From NCBI RefSeq assembly GCF_000299895.1, contig NZ_AMRG01000002.1, positions 1-64,000 on the forward strand: 64,000 bases of DNA. The letters run 5' to 3'. Shown here piece by piece: positions 28,435-37,372 of the stretch (the first letter of the stretch is position 1; each line of letters opens with the position of its first letter). The translations under genes and the position numbers were made by a program. The notes beneath the pieces were generated by a model. The model did not search any database. It saw nothing but the letters and a program-made list of their open reading frames with translations, and was not told the DNA's origin. The DNA comes from Idiomarina xiamenensis 10-D-4. GTDB lineage: Bacteria > Pseudomonadota > Gammaproteobacteria > Enterobacterales > Alteromonadaceae.

Positions 28435-29561
28435 AACGTGTGCTCCAAGATTCGCTGATACAGTTGTGCCAGTTGCGTTAAATCGGCGGCTCTAACGCAC
28501 TCATCAACTTGGTGAATGGTGGCGTTAACCGGCCCCAATTCGACCACCTCTGCCCCCGTTGGAGCGATAAAGCGACCATCAGAAGTGCCGCCAGCGGTGG
28601 ATAATGTGGTTGTTTTTCCGGTTACGTCGACAATGGCTTGTTCTGTGGCTCTCAATAACCTACCTGCGGCGGTCAAAAACGGCTGGCCATTTAGGGTCCA
28701 GCGCAGTTGATAATCTAACCCATGGCGCTCAAATGTGTCGAGCACACGTTGTTGCAGTTGTGCCGCCGTCGATTCGGTACTAAAACGGAAATTAAAGTTA
28801 CCTTGCAGCTTGCCCGGTACCACATTCGTAGCGCCGGTGCCGGCTTGGATGTTCGCCAACTGGAAACTGGTTGGCGGGAAAAACTCGTTGCCTTTATCCC
28901 ACTCCATCGCCGCCAGTTCGGCTAGCGCTGGCGCGGCTAAATGAATCGGGTTACGAACCTGTTCTGGATAGGCCACGTGACCCTGTTTACCGTGGATGAC
29001 GAAGTCACCGGTTAACGAGCCACGACGACCATTCTTTACCGTATCGCCGAGCCAATCGCTACTGGATGGCTCGCCGACCACACACCAATCGATTTTTTCT
29101 TGACGAGCTTCTAAGGTGTCAATGACGCGCGTGGTGCCGTTAATAAAAGGGCCTTCCTCGTCGCTAGTAATTAAAAAGGCGATGCTGCCTTGATGCTCGG
29201 GGTGGCGACTAATAAAGCGTTCACAGGCAACCACCATGGCTGCCAACGAACCTTTCATGTCGGCCGCACCACGCCCGTACAAATAGCCATCGCGATAAGT
29301 TGGTGTAAAGGGCGGACTGCTCCAAGCTAGGTGATCGCCAGCGGGTACCACGTCGGTATGGCCGGCAAAGCAAAATAGCGGCCCTTGCTCGCCTCTTCGC
29401 GCCCACAGATTGGTTGTGTCTTCAAACACCAGTGTCTCTAAGTTAAAACCGATAGCGGCTAGCCGTTCCCCCAGCAACTCCTGACAGCCCTCATCGGCAG
29501 GCGTCACCGATGGCCGAGCAATCAGTTGCTCGGCTAGCGCTAATACCGGACACTGGCTCAT
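28404..29561 (-). CDS. dapE: Succinyl-diaminopimelate desuccinylase
   Basis: Dinuclear zinc hydrolase of the lysine/mDAP pathway, 385 residues. Motifs: [22 protein letters not shown] (first metal His and catalytic Asp), [13 protein letters not shown] (bridging Asp), TSDEEG (catalytic Glu and metal Glu), and TSDGRFIAP near the C-terminus. The ATG at 29561 overlaps the stop of yffB (ATGA). The yffB-dapE pair matches E. coli. Confidence 0.95.
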   Translation of the reverse strand: MSQCPVLALAEQLIARPSVTPADEGCQELLGERLAAIGFNLETLVFEDTTNLWARRGEQGPLFCFAGHTDVVPAGDHLAWSSPPFTPTYRDGYLYGRGAADMKGSLAAMVVACERFISRHPEHQGSIAFLITSDEEGPFINGTTRVIDTLEARQEKIDWCVVGEPSSSDWLGDTVKNGRRGSLTGDFVIHGKQGHVAYPEQVRNPIHLAAPALAELAAMEWDKGNEFFPPTSFQLANIQAGTGATNVVPGKLQGNFNFRFSTESTAAQLQQRVLDTFERHGLDYQLRWTLNGQPFLTAAGRLLRATEQAIVDVTGKTTTLSTAGGTSDGRFIAPTGAEVVELGPVNATIHQVDECVRAADLTQLAQLYQRILEHTLCPQVTNKPR

Positions 29562-29905
29562 CGTAGTACTTGCTCCCACGCCTTTTCGTTAAAGCCATTG
29601 AGGATTTGCTCGCCGTCATTCAAGATTGGGCGTTTGATTAAGGTCGGTTTATTTAACATTAATTGTTTAGCCTTGGCCTCATTGAGCGCTTGCTTGGTCT
29701 CATCATCGAGCTCACGCCAACTGGTGCTGCGACGGTTGATGACATTTTGCCAACCGAGTTGTTCACACCATTCGTCCAATTGTGATTTTTCGAGACCATC
29801 TTTACGGAAATCATGAAACCGATACTCGATTTGCTGTTGTTCGAGCCAACGCCGAGCTTTCTTGACGGTATCACAATTGTTGATGCCATAGACTTCTACT
29901 GACAT
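29558..29905 (-). CDS. yffB: ArsC/Spx family reductase YffB
   Basis: A 115-residue glutaredoxin-fold protein of the Spx/MgsR/YffB group. The single catalytic Cys is in [21 protein letters not shown] and [14 protein letters not shown] follow. Its cellular substrate is unclear; E. coli YffB behaves like a GSH-dependent thiol reductase. A strong AGGAG precedes the ATG. Coupled to dapE by an ATGA overlap. Confidence 0.88.
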   Translation of the reverse strand: MSVEVYGINNCDTVKKARRWLEQQQIEYRFHDFRKDGLEKSQLDEWCEQLGWQNVINRRSTSWRELDDETKQALNEAKAKQLMLNKPTLIKRPILNDGEQILNGFNEKAWEQVLR

Positions 29906-29943
29906 GCCTGTATCTCCTTGTATTGCCCAGCATGACCGCGTTA

Positions 29944-30423
29944 TTAAGATTCGACTTGCAGCAGCATTTGGCCGGCACTAACGCGCCCTTGGCGTCTGCT
30001 ACATCGATAGTGTTCGCAGGCGCTATCATTTGCCTGCCATAACACGGTTAATAACTGTGCTTGCTGGTATTGTCGAATTTGTGGTTGTTTCAAACACGCT
30101 AACCGCTGGCCAACGGTAACGGGAGCCTTTGCCTCGGCATTTTTTTTATGCAGGGGCTGAATGACGTCGGCCGGTGGTTGTGCTTGTAAATAAGCGGCGA
30201 ACATCAAATAACAATCAAAACCTTGTTCATCGCGTAAATGCCAAAATCCGCCACAGCTACTCTGTTGTTGAATGTAGCCATTCAGCGGCGCTAACAAATA
30301 ATGATCGCTGACATCAATAACGATGCCATCTAAGCCGCTGGGAAAGTGGAGTAATGCACAGGGGTGCTGCGTTAATGTTAACAACTGACCACTGGCCGGT
30401 GCGTAACAGATTGGGGCCGGCAA
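29944..30423 (-). CDS. Hypothetical beta-barrel protein (PTS EIIA-like), TTG start
   Basis: A 159-residue protein whose two segments ICYAPASGQLLTL and YLLAPLNGYIQQQ recall the beta-barrel of glucose-type PTS EIIA or a lipoyl-like domain. The usual phospho-His pattern is not clear, so this is a weak structural guess. The start is TTG at 30423: GGAGG lies 8 nt upstream and no ATG is better placed. The mature sequence has several Cys residues. Upstream of yffB on the same strand, 38 nt away. Confidence 0.5.
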   Translation of the reverse strand: MPAPICYAPASGQLLTLTQHPCALLHFPSGLDGIVIDVSDHYLLAPLNGYIQQQSSCGGFWHLRDEQGFDCYLMFAAYLQAQPPADVIQPLHKKNAEAKAPVTVGQRLACLKQPQIRQYQQAQLLTVLWQANDSACEHYRCSRRQGRVSAGQMLLQVES

Positions 30424-30549
30424 GTCGCGAACCTCCGCGTTTATCGATGACAGTTATCATTTTGGCAAACCGTAACAGTAAGAACAAGGTTTAACCGTCA
30501 GCGCTGAATAAGGGCTACGCTTTAAGCTGACCGGGTGCTATGCTGTGAG

Positions 30550-30572
30550 TTATCTACATTATCTGTGGATAT
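30550..30572. promoter_or_regulatory. Inverted pair of DnaA-box-like sequences upstream of yfbV
   Basis: TTATCTACA (30550-30558) and TGTGGATAT (30564-30572), the latter reading ATATCCACA on the minus strand. Each differs from the DnaA box TTATCCACA at one position; they face each other 5 nt apart. The rest of 30424-30659 shows no gene. Confidence 0.3.
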
Positions 30573-30659
30573 GTTTGTGAATTGTACGGTTGTAACAGTT
30601 TAACTTGTTGTTTTATATGAGATAGTTGAATTGTACGCAAATCAAACACCGATCAAGAA

Positions 30660-31112
30660 GTGAGCAGCAAGGTGAGCAAAAAGCCATCGCTATGGGTAAC
30701 ACTGCGGTTAGGCGTGAAATACGCTAATGACTGGCCAAAGCATGCCGTGGTGGCAGCATTCCAAGAGTCTAAAGTGGTTCCGGCAACACGCTTTGCGAGT
30801 CGTTGGATGCCCGCTATTGCGGTGCTAAATGCGGCATTGCACTGGCAGTGGCAGGGGACGTTAGCGTTGGCGCCTGCCATGATGTTGTCTTTATTTATCC
30901 TGTCGTTACCGCTACAGGGCTACTTGTGGTTAGGGTGGCGCGCGGCTAAACCCTTACCGCCGTCTTTAAGGCGCTGGTATCAAGAATTAAAAGATAAGTT
31001 GCAAGCCTCGGGCGAACAAGTACCTCGGGCAAGTCAGGGTGGGCCGTTGTATTTAGATTTAGCACGGCTATTAAAACAAGCATTGACGGTATTGCCGCCG
31101 TCTGAGCACTAG
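30660..31112 (+). CDS. yfbV: UPF0208/DUF412 membrane protein YfbV
   Basis: Inner-membrane protein of the YfbV family (150 aa). In E. coli YfbV helps confine the Ter macrodomain. The family core is visible: NDWP near residue 23, TRFASRWMPAIAVLN, SLPLQGYLWLGWRAAKPLPPSL, and WYQELKDKLQ. Two transmembrane helices lie at about 48-66 and 70-92. It starts at GTG (30660, or the GTG at 30672); neither has a perfect ribosome-binding site. Confidence 0.83.
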   Translation: MSSKVSKKPSLWVTLRLGVKYANDWPKHAVVAAFQESKVVPATRFASRWMPAIAVLNAALHWQWQGTLALAPAMMLSLFILSLPLQGYLWLGWRAAKPLPPSLRRWYQELKDKLQASGEQVPRASQGGPLYLDLARLLKQALTVLPPSEH

Positions 31113-31122
31113 TGCAATAGCG

Positions 31123-31755
31123 TTACTTATTTAAATATTGACGGTCAATGAAGGTGGTTATCCAATGTGGCTTATAAACCACTAACAGCGTGACCGCCAT
31201 GCCATTTAATAAGGCCTCAGGGAACATGACTAAAATGCTTATCGATAGGTAATTATCCCAAATACTGCGAAACTCGTAGAGACCTTGATAGGTGTAGTAG
31301 CCTGCTAGTGCTGCTTGCGCCAAAAATAAACCGAGTGCGGCGGTAAAAAAGGCGTTTACAAAAATATAGACAAAAAAGTGACGGGGTAAGCGGTGATAAA
31401 CCCACGCGTAAGCTACGTAGGTTAACGCCGCTGGTAATAAGACTTTAGCACTATAATAAACGGACCATTGTTGCCACTCACTGAAACCGGTGACAGCTTG
31501 CAAACTGACTACCAGTGCGCCGAGTAGCAACGCCAGACGTAAGCCAAACATTAACGTCAAGGTGGTGATGCCTAAGAAATGAATGGCTAAGCCATCCATG
31601 ATACCGGCCCGAAAACTCCATAATACGGCTAATATAGCCACACTGGCCCAGGCTAAATGTTGTTGCCAATTTTGTTGTAAAAATTGGCGCCATGGCACAT
31701 CCCGCGCAGCAATATAAAGTATCACTATATCTAAGCACAGTAATAAGGTTTGCAT
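31123..31755 (-). CDS. CbiM-like energy-coupling-factor transporter permease
   Basis: A 210-residue polytopic membrane protein of the CbiM/NikM (PF01891-type) family, with about six hydrophobic segments. Motifs: SFRAGIMDGLAIHFLGIT near residue 50 and LVMFPEALLNGMAVTL near residue 180. No cbiN, cbiQ or ATPase partner lies nearby, so it is either an orphan metal or vitamin permease or uses partners elsewhere. Convergent with yfbV at 10 nt. Confidence 0.75.
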   Translation of the reverse strand: MQTLLLCLDIVILYIAARDVPWRQFLQQNWQQHLAWASVAILAVLWSFRAGIMDGLAIHFLGITTLTLMFGLRLALLLGALVVSLQAVTGFSEWQQWSVYYSAKVLLPAALTYVAYAWVYHRLPRHFFVYIFVNAFFTAALGLFLAQAALAGYYTYQGLYEFRSIWDNYLSISILVMFPEALLNGMAVTLLVVYKPHWITTFIDRQYLNK

Positions 31756-31813
31756 GGCGCTCTCTTTACCTAAGATACCTAAGACCTACAACATTAATTG
31801 TTTGGTTGACCGT

Positions 31814-32635
31814 TTAGCTGTCAGCTTTTACCGAAAAGCTTGACCAAATCGGGGCGTGGTCGGAAGGCTTTTCGATAGCACGTAACTCGTAATCAATGCC
31901 GCTTTCCTGACACCGTTCAGCTAGCATTGGTGTTGCCATAATTAAATCAATCCGTAAGCCGCGATTATCGTTAAAACCTTTCGAGCGATAGTCGAACCAG
32001 CTAAATTGATCGTCACTTTGCGGATGCTGCTGGCGGAAAGTGTCGACTAAGCCCCAGTCCATCACTTGTTGTAACCATTCGCGTTCCTCGGGTAAAAAGC
32101 TGCATTTGCCAGTGCGTAACCAACGTTTGCGGTTATCCTCGCCGATACCAATGTCACAATCTTGATGCGAAATATTCACGTCACCCATGACGATCAGCGG
32201 CTGCTCAGCCGATACGTGCTGCTGCAAATAACTCATTAAATCGCGATAAAACTTGGCTTTAGCGGGAAACTTAAGCGGGTGGTCGCGGCTTTCACCTTGA
32301 GGAAAATAACCGTTTAAGACTCTGACCGTGGTGCCGTCAGACAATGGGTAGTCACCCATGATCATGCGTCGCTGGGCATCTTCTTCATCGCTGGGAAAGC
32401 CGTACTGCGGGTTTTTTAAAGCTTGCTTGCTCAGCAGCGCGACGCCGTAATGGCCTTTCTGACCATGAAAAATGACGTGATAACCCAACGCTTCGACGTC
32501 GGCCAACGGAAACTGGTCGTCATGCACTTTGGTTTCTTGCAAACCAATAACGTCAGGCTGGTGTTTATCGATAAGTGCTGCCAATTGGTGTAGGCGAGCT
32601 CGGATACCATTGATATTAAAAGAAATAACTTTCAT
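31814..32635 (-). CDS. xthA: Exodeoxyribonuclease III
   Basis: AP endonuclease and 3'-5' exonuclease of base excision repair, 273 residues. Motifs: [27 protein letters not shown] (metal Glu), [22 protein letters not shown] and the catalytic SDHAPIW at the C-terminus. Length matches E. coli ExoIII (268). Monocistronic; divergent from the DUF3392 gene. Confidence 0.94.
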   Translation of the reverse strand: MKVISFNINGIRARLHQLAALIDKHQPDVIGLQETKVHDDQFPLADVEALGYHVIFHGQKGHYGVALLSKQALKNPQYGFPSDEEDAQRRMIMGDYPLSDGTTVRVLNGYFPQGESRDHPLKFPAKAKFYRDLMSYLQQHVSAEQPLIVMGDVNISHQDCDIGIGEDNRKRWLRTGKCSFLPEEREWLQQVMDWGLVDTFRQQHPQSDDQFSWFDYRSKGFNDNRGLRIDLIMATPMLAERCQESGIDYELRAIEKPSDHAPIWSSFSVKADS

Positions 32636-32769
32636 GATGTCGATGCGATTACCGTGTTAAAAAGGGAATATAAGCAATGACGGTAAGCATACCATAGCTG
32701 CTAAATGAGCGATAACTGGGTATACTGCCTTTTTCTATTATGACGTCATGGACGCTGGGTTAGGTGCGT

Positions 32770-33096
32770 ATGCTGTTACAACTCGCAAATGAATTAGGGA
32801 TGATGATCCGTCCTCATTTATATGAATTCGCATTAATCATTATGGCGACGTTATTGGTCATTTACGGCAATGAGATTAATCAAGTAGTGCGCCGCCAAGT
32901 CAGTCATTGGCACTTTATTTTCCGAACGTTAGTGTTTGTATTGGTTTGCGCTTTTGGTTACGGTCTGCTGTTAATTTGGTTGACACCTTGGTTATCAAGT
33001 TGGTTGCATAGCATCCCGTTACGCTATTTGGCGGTATCTTGCATCGCCATTTTACTGTTGTTGGGTGTGATTGCTGAACGCAAGCGCCAATTATAG
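32770..33096 (+). CDS. DUF3392 membrane protein
   Basis: A 108-residue inner-membrane protein with three hydrophobic helices (about residues 18-34, 47-68 and 80-100). The signature RPHLYEFALIIMATLLVIYG fits DUF3392. The ATG at 32770 has AGG 5 nt upstream; a GTG two codons earlier is an alternative. Function unknown. Confidence 0.75.
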   Translation: MLLQLANELGMMIRPHLYEFALIIMATLLVIYGNEINQVVRRQVSHWHFIFRTLVFVLVCAFGYGLLLIWLTPWLSSWLHSIPLRYLAVSCIAILLLLGVIAERKRQL

Positions 33097-33182
33097 CGTT
33101 AAATTAAATGACGCTTGTTCAGTTACTTAAATGAACGTGAGTCATAATTAAAAATAAATAATATAATCAAGGTATTATTGGA

Positions 33183-34250
33183 ATGAGCGAAGATTGGATA
33201 ACGGTTAGGGCTGGGCAGCAAGCGTTGCAACAGATCCGCCAGCAAGGATTGCAAGAAAGTGATATCGAACTGTTACTGGGGGCTTCTGGAGGGCCAAAAT
33301 GGTTCGTGCTACAAGGCTTGGACCGTTATCTTTTTGGCGAGTTTTTTGCTGCTCGCCAGCGTCCGTTAAATACCTTAGGAACCTCTGCGGGGGCTTGGCG
33401 TTTTGCCAGCTTAGGACAGGCCGACGCGGTGGCCGCCTCTGATTTATTTTGCCAGCTGTATCGACGCCAACGTTATAGTGCACGTCCCGATGCCAATGAA
33501 ATTACTGGCGAAGCATTAAAGCTTTTGGATAGCTACGTACCCGATAATATTATTCCCGAGATATTAGCTCAGAATCGTGTTCACCATCATATGATAGTTG
33601 CCCGTTGCCGGGGGCGTTTAACCGCCAGTGATGGCCGCCGGCAGGCGTTGGGGTTACTCGGTTCTGCGGCAGCAAATAGTGTTAATCGCCGTTGGCTAGG
33701 GCGTTTCTTTGAGCGAATCGTTTTTCATCATCCACAAGCCAACACACAGTTCGCAAAAATTTGGCGCGACCTACCGACTCAGCATGTACCGTTATCGGTC
33801 GATAACTTTAAGCCCAGCTTGCTCGCGACCGGGTCAATTCCGCTGATCTTGCATGGTGTCCGCGATATTCCCGGCGCACCAATCGGCACCTATCGTGATG
33901 GTGGCATTACCGATTATCACTTTGACCTCGATTTTAGTGCCGTTGATGGTTTGGTGCTTTATCCGCATTTTAACCAGCAAGTGATTCCTGGTTGGTTTGA
34001 TAAGCGTTTGCCGTGGCGTCGGACGCAAGGCAAGCGATGGCCTAATGTCGTGTTAGTTACGCCAACCGAGGCATTTTTACGGCGCTTACCGTACGGAAAA
34101 ATTCCCGATCGTACCGACTTTGCCAAACTGGATGCCGATACGCGCTTCGCTTATTGGCAGCAGGCCGTTGATGCCGGTCGTTGGATGGCCGATCAGTTTC
34201 ATGACTGGCTGAGCAGTGGTCGTATTAAACAAAAAGTACAGCCTTGGTAG
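33183..34250 (+). CDS. Patatin-like phospholipase
   Basis: Serine lipid acyl hydrolase of 355 residues. Key residues are present: the oxyanion loop GASGGPKW (residues 33-40), the nucleophile motif GTSAGAWR (Ser about residue 67) and the catalytic Asp in YRDGGITDYHF (about residue 238). No signal peptide, so presumably cytoplasmic. The substrate is unknown; other members of this group are uncharacterised. Confidence 0.8.
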   Translation: MSEDWITVRAGQQALQQIRQQGLQESDIELLLGASGGPKWFVLQGLDRYLFGEFFAARQRPLNTLGTSAGAWRFASLGQADAVAASDLFCQLYRRQRYSARPDANEITGEALKLLDSYVPDNIIPEILAQNRVHHHMIVARCRGRLTASDGRRQALGLLGSAAANSVNRRWLGRFFERIVFHHPQANTQFAKIWRDLPTQHVPLSVDNFKPSLLATGSIPLILHGVRDIPGAPIGTYRDGGITDYHFDLDFSAVDGLVLYPHFNQQVIPGWFDKRLPWRRTQGKRWPNVVLVTPTEAFLRRLPYGKIPDRTDFAKLDADTRFAYWQQAVDAGRWMADQFHDWLSSGRIKQKVQPW

Positions 34251-34275
34251 GCACTCATGAGTCAGCGACGGCGTC

Positions 34276-34671
34276 TTAACTGGAGTTTTGCTCGGGCGTT
34301 TTAAAGGTCATGTCACAGATATCTTCGAATCGCGTTGCCGCTAACGCTGAGGCGCGATTGATGTCAGCAGCGGTCAAGTGAGGCTGTAATTGTTGCAGTA
34401 GCTGCGGTGCATCTTTATCGCCCGCCAATGTTGCTAGTTGCAACCAACTCCAAGCATGAAAATAGCTATGCGGTAGTACTTGCCCCTTAATAAACAGTTT
34501 GCCCAAGTACAACATAGCTCGGGCGTGTCCTAACAGCGCCGCTTGACGAAAATGCTTGGCCGCTTGAAAGCTTTCTCCGTGCTGCATTAAGCGCGATGCT
34601 TCAATAAAATGTTTAGCCGCTTGTTTGCGCCAGTGCTCGGTAGCAGAGGTCGCGTCGCTATTATTATGCAT
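34276..34671 (-). CDS. Sel1/TPR-like repeat protein
   Basis: A 131-residue helical protein. Segments ESFQAAKHFRQAALLGHARAMLYLGKLFIKG and SYFHAWSWLQLATLAGDKDAPQLL have the spacing of Sel1-like repeats, an alpha-solenoid for protein binding. No signal peptide. Convergent with the patatin gene. The partner is not evident. Confidence 0.6.
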   Translation of the reverse strand: MHNNSDATSATEHWRKQAAKHFIEASRLMQHGESFQAAKHFRQAALLGHARAMLYLGKLFIKGQVLPHSYFHAWSWLQLATLAGDKDAPQLLQQLQPHLTAADINRASALAATRFEDICDMTFKTPEQNSS

Positions 34672-34842
34672 AAGGTCTGTGATCTTGTTGTTTGCGGTTA
34701 AATAGCCGCTTTAGCTAAGTTAACGATAGTCTAGCGTAGCGCAGTTTCAGTGCGCAAACGTAGGCTGTGATCGTTAAAATCGGTATTCAGCCTGTTAGTT
34801 GTCAATGTTGGGACGACGGTTTTTCGATAGGGTTCGTTGTTC

Positions 34843-34980
34843 ATGTGCAAAGATTCAGTTAACGAGCCAATCTCACTATCACTAGCACGCCATCATCACC
34901 GCTGTGCGACAACCTATGATATCGGCAGTATGACTCAATTGTTGAGGGCTGAACTCGAAAATGGTGGAGTTTTAGACTAG
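34843..34980 (+). CDS. Possible small ORF (45 aa), unknown function
   Basis: ATG at 34843 to TAG at 34978-34980 encodes 45 residues with ordinary codon use: a His cluster (ARHHHRC) followed by TYDIGSMTQLLRAELENGG. The ribosome-binding site is weak. It is the only coding candidate in the 416-nt gap between the Sel1-like gene and the receiver gene; the rest of that gap shows nothing definite. Confidence 0.25.
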   Translation: MCKDSVNEPISLSLARHHHRCATTYDIGSMTQLLRAELENGGVLD

Positions 34981-35087
34981 CGGTTAACGACTTATCATTT
35001 TTGTGTCATGATGATTGTGCTTATAGGCGCATCAGCGCACTATCGGTATGACTATTTAATCAAAACATCGTGCAACAGAGGCGCATT

Positions 35088-35504
35088 ATGCCAATGCCAG
35101 CAACGCCAACCCTTGCGAATTTAACCGTATCTCAGCGGCCACATTTTCGCATATTGGTGATCGATGATTCTGATATGACGCAATTAGTGTTAAGCGATAT
35201 GTTGGAGTTACTCGGTCATGAAGTCGTGCAGGCTCGGTCCTGGCTGCAGGCTGAAAACGCCGCACAAGATCAGGCCTTTGACATTATTTTTCTGGCGATA
35301 ACCCCACCTCAAATCCCACCGCAATTAACCTCATCATCGATTGCCTTAGCCTCTTCATCATTGACCCAACCCTACTGGGTGACGTTAGGAACGGTGCTGA
35401 GTAATGAGGATTGGCAGCCGCATGAACAGCTCCCCAAGCCATTATCACAGACTCATCTTGAACAGACCCTAAAGCGCATTCACGACTTACAATCGAGCCA
35501 TTAA
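35088..35504 (+). CDS. Degenerate response-regulator receiver domain protein
   Basis: A 138-residue single-domain CheY-like protein. The acidic pair is present (FRILVIDDSDMTQ) and the C-terminal Lys is in QLPKPLSQ. The strand that should carry the phospho-acceptor Asp reads FDIIFLAITPPQ, with Ala in that place. The middle is a Ser/Thr/Pro-rich insertion. It therefore cannot be phosphorylated in the usual way and may act by binding. The ATG at 35088 has GAGG 6 nt upstream; a GTG at 35070 is the alternative. It overlaps the convergent LpxH-like gene by 4 nt. Confidence 0.7.
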   Translation: MPMPATPTLANLTVSQRPHFRILVIDDSDMTQLVLSDMLELLGHEVVQARSWLQAENAAQDQAFDIIFLAITPPQIPPQLTSSSIALASSSLTQPYWVTLGTVLSNEDWQPHEQLPKPLSQTHLEQTLKRIHDLQSSH

Positions 35505-36295
35505 GCGATATTCGCCAAAGGAACTTGCTGCTGTTGGTGTAGCCATTGGTTCACGTCGAGTAAACGCAGTGTACCGTTATGGTCTTCAATAATAGCGCTA
35601 CAGGATTCGACCCAATCACCGTCGTTATAATAGCTGATGCCATCAATATCGCGGATATTTGCGTGATGAATATGACCGCAGATCACGCCATCGTATCCTT
35701 TGCGTTTAGCGTAGGCGGCTGCGCTTTCTTCAAATCGCTGAATGTACTGACGCGCTTTTTGCGTGCGTTGTTTCAAGTATTGGCTCAGACTCCAGTAACC
35801 ATAGCCACGCGCTTCGCGCCAACGATTATAATAGCGGTTGAGGTTTAAGATGACGTCGTAAAGTTTGTCGCCGACAAAAGCTAATAGTCGATGACAGCCA
35901 CTGTGCAGATCAAACTGGTCACCGTGAATGACTAACAGTTGGCGTCCATCGTGTGTGTGATGACGATAGTGGTTACACAGTTGAATGTTATTAATACCAT
36001 CGTGAAATGGATAATCTTTTAATACGTGACGCAAGTCTTCGTCGTGATTACCGGTAATATAAACCAGCTCGGTGCCTTTGCGAGCCAGTTTTAACAACTG
36101 CCGAACCACATCTAATTGATGCTTACCAAAGCGAATGCCACGCTTTTTCATCGACCATAGGTCAACAATATCACCCACTAAGTAAAGACGCTGGCAATCT
36201 AAATGTCTGAGAAAACTGAGTAAGCGTTTAGCTTGACAGTCTTTAGTGCCCAAATGAACATCCGAGATAAACACTGCGCGCGCAGATAGGGTCAT
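35501..36295 (-). CDS. Metallophosphoesterase, UDP-2,3-diacylglucosamine diphosphatase-like (LpxH family)
   Basis: A 264-residue calcineurin-type phosphoesterase. The five metal motifs appear in order: FISDVHLG, GDIVDLW, ITGNHD, VIHGDQFD and GHIHHANI. The pattern NDGDWVES at the C-terminus is typical of the LpxH-like group. Canonical LpxH makes lipid X in lipid A synthesis; this longer form may be a paralogue with another phosphoester substrate, since genomes often carry both. Confidence 0.8.
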   Translation of the reverse strand: MTLSARAVFISDVHLGTKDCQAKRLLSFLRHLDCQRLYLVGDIVDLWSMKKRGIRFGKHQLDVVRQLLKLARKGTELVYITGNHDEDLRHVLKDYPFHDGINNIQLCNHYRHHTHDGRQLLVIHGDQFDLHSGCHRLLAFVGDKLYDVILNLNRYYNRWREARGYGYWSLSQYLKQRTQKARQYIQRFEESAAAYAKRKGYDGVICGHIHHANIRDIDGISYYNDGDWVESCSAIIEDHNGTLRLLDVNQWLHQQQQVPLANIA

Positions 36296-36517
36296 GCGTA
36301 AGCCTCCTCATCAATGCCCCGTATGGGCTGCTGATGCTAAATGGGTGAGCATCGGCATGGTGCCGCTGACAGATGACATTTTTGTGCTTAATTGATAACG
36401 ATACGATGACAATGAATCGTGATACTGGGGTCTTTGCGTGAGCTTTTGTCGCCAGCCTGAGTGCTATACACTAGTAATTATTTACCTATCTAAAAGTCAA
36501 AAATCAGGAACTTATCT

Positions 36518-37372
36518 ATGACCGAGCAAGCGTTGTTTAAAGGCTCTGAGCGCTATATCGCCAGCCCGCAGTTAGCGTTAGCGGTGAATGCAGCGATGCA
36601 CCTGCAAAAGCCGCTACTGATTAAGGGCGAACCGGGTACCGGTAAAACCTTATTGGCCGAAGAGTTGGCAGCGGCGTTGGCTGCACCGCTATTACGTTGG
36701 CAAATCAAGTCAACCACCAAAGCGCAGCAAGGGCTTTATGAATATGATGCGGTGTCTCGTTTACGTGACAGCCAGTTGGGCAGCGATAAAGTGGCTGATA
36801 TTGCCAATTACATCAAACCCGGTGTGCTGTGGCGCGCCTTTACAGCCGATCAACGGCCGGTGTTATTAATCGATGAAATTGATAAGGCGGATATTGAGTT
36901 TCCGAATGATTTATTGCACGAACTCGATCGCATGGCTTTTCAAGTTTATGAAACGGGCGAGTTGGTAGAAGCTCGACAAAGGCCGTTAGTCGTCATCACC
37001 TCGAACAACGAAAAAGAGCTACCCGATGCTTTTTTAAGGCGTTGTTTCTTTCACTACATTGAGTTCCCGGATGCTGAACAGTTAAAAGCTATTGTCGATG
37101 TGCACCTGCCAGATATCGATCAACAGTTACTCGACCAAGCATTATCGGCTTTTTTCAGCGTGCGTGAATTTCCTGATCTAAAAAAGAAACCATCCACCTC
37201 TGAGTTAATTGATTGGTTAAGGTTATTGCTAGCGGAGCGGGTTCAAGCTGGCCAACTCGCGCTCGACGAGCAAGCCTTGGCGGAGCTACCGTTGCTGGGC
37301 GCGTTAATTAAAACTGAGCAGGATCAAGCGCTGCTGGCGCAACCGCTCAAGCGAGCCATGCGGAGTTACTAA
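36518..37372 (+). CDS. MoxR family AAA+ ATPase
   Basis: A 284-residue AAA+ protein of the MoxR group, chaperones that usually act with a VWA-domain partner to mature metalloenzymes or complexes. Walker A GEPGTGKTLLAEELA (about residues 37-51), Walker B LLIDEIDKAD, sensor 1 ITSNNEKELPDAF and arginine finger RRCFF are present. The next gene overlaps its stop by one base (TAATG) and encodes the VWA partner. Confidence 0.9.
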   Translation: MTEQALFKGSERYIASPQLALAVNAAMHLQKPLLIKGEPGTGKTLLAEELAAALAAPLLRWQIKSTTKAQQGLYEYDAVSRLRDSQLGSDKVADIANYIKPGVLWRAFTADQRPVLLIDEIDKADIEFPNDLLHELDRMAFQVYETGELVEARQRPLVVITSNNEKELPDAFLRRCFFHYIEFPDAEQLKAIVDVHLPDIDQQLLDQALSAFFSVREFPDLKKKPSTSELIDWLRLLLAERVQAGQLALDEQALAELPLLGALIKTEQDQALLAQPLKRAMRSY

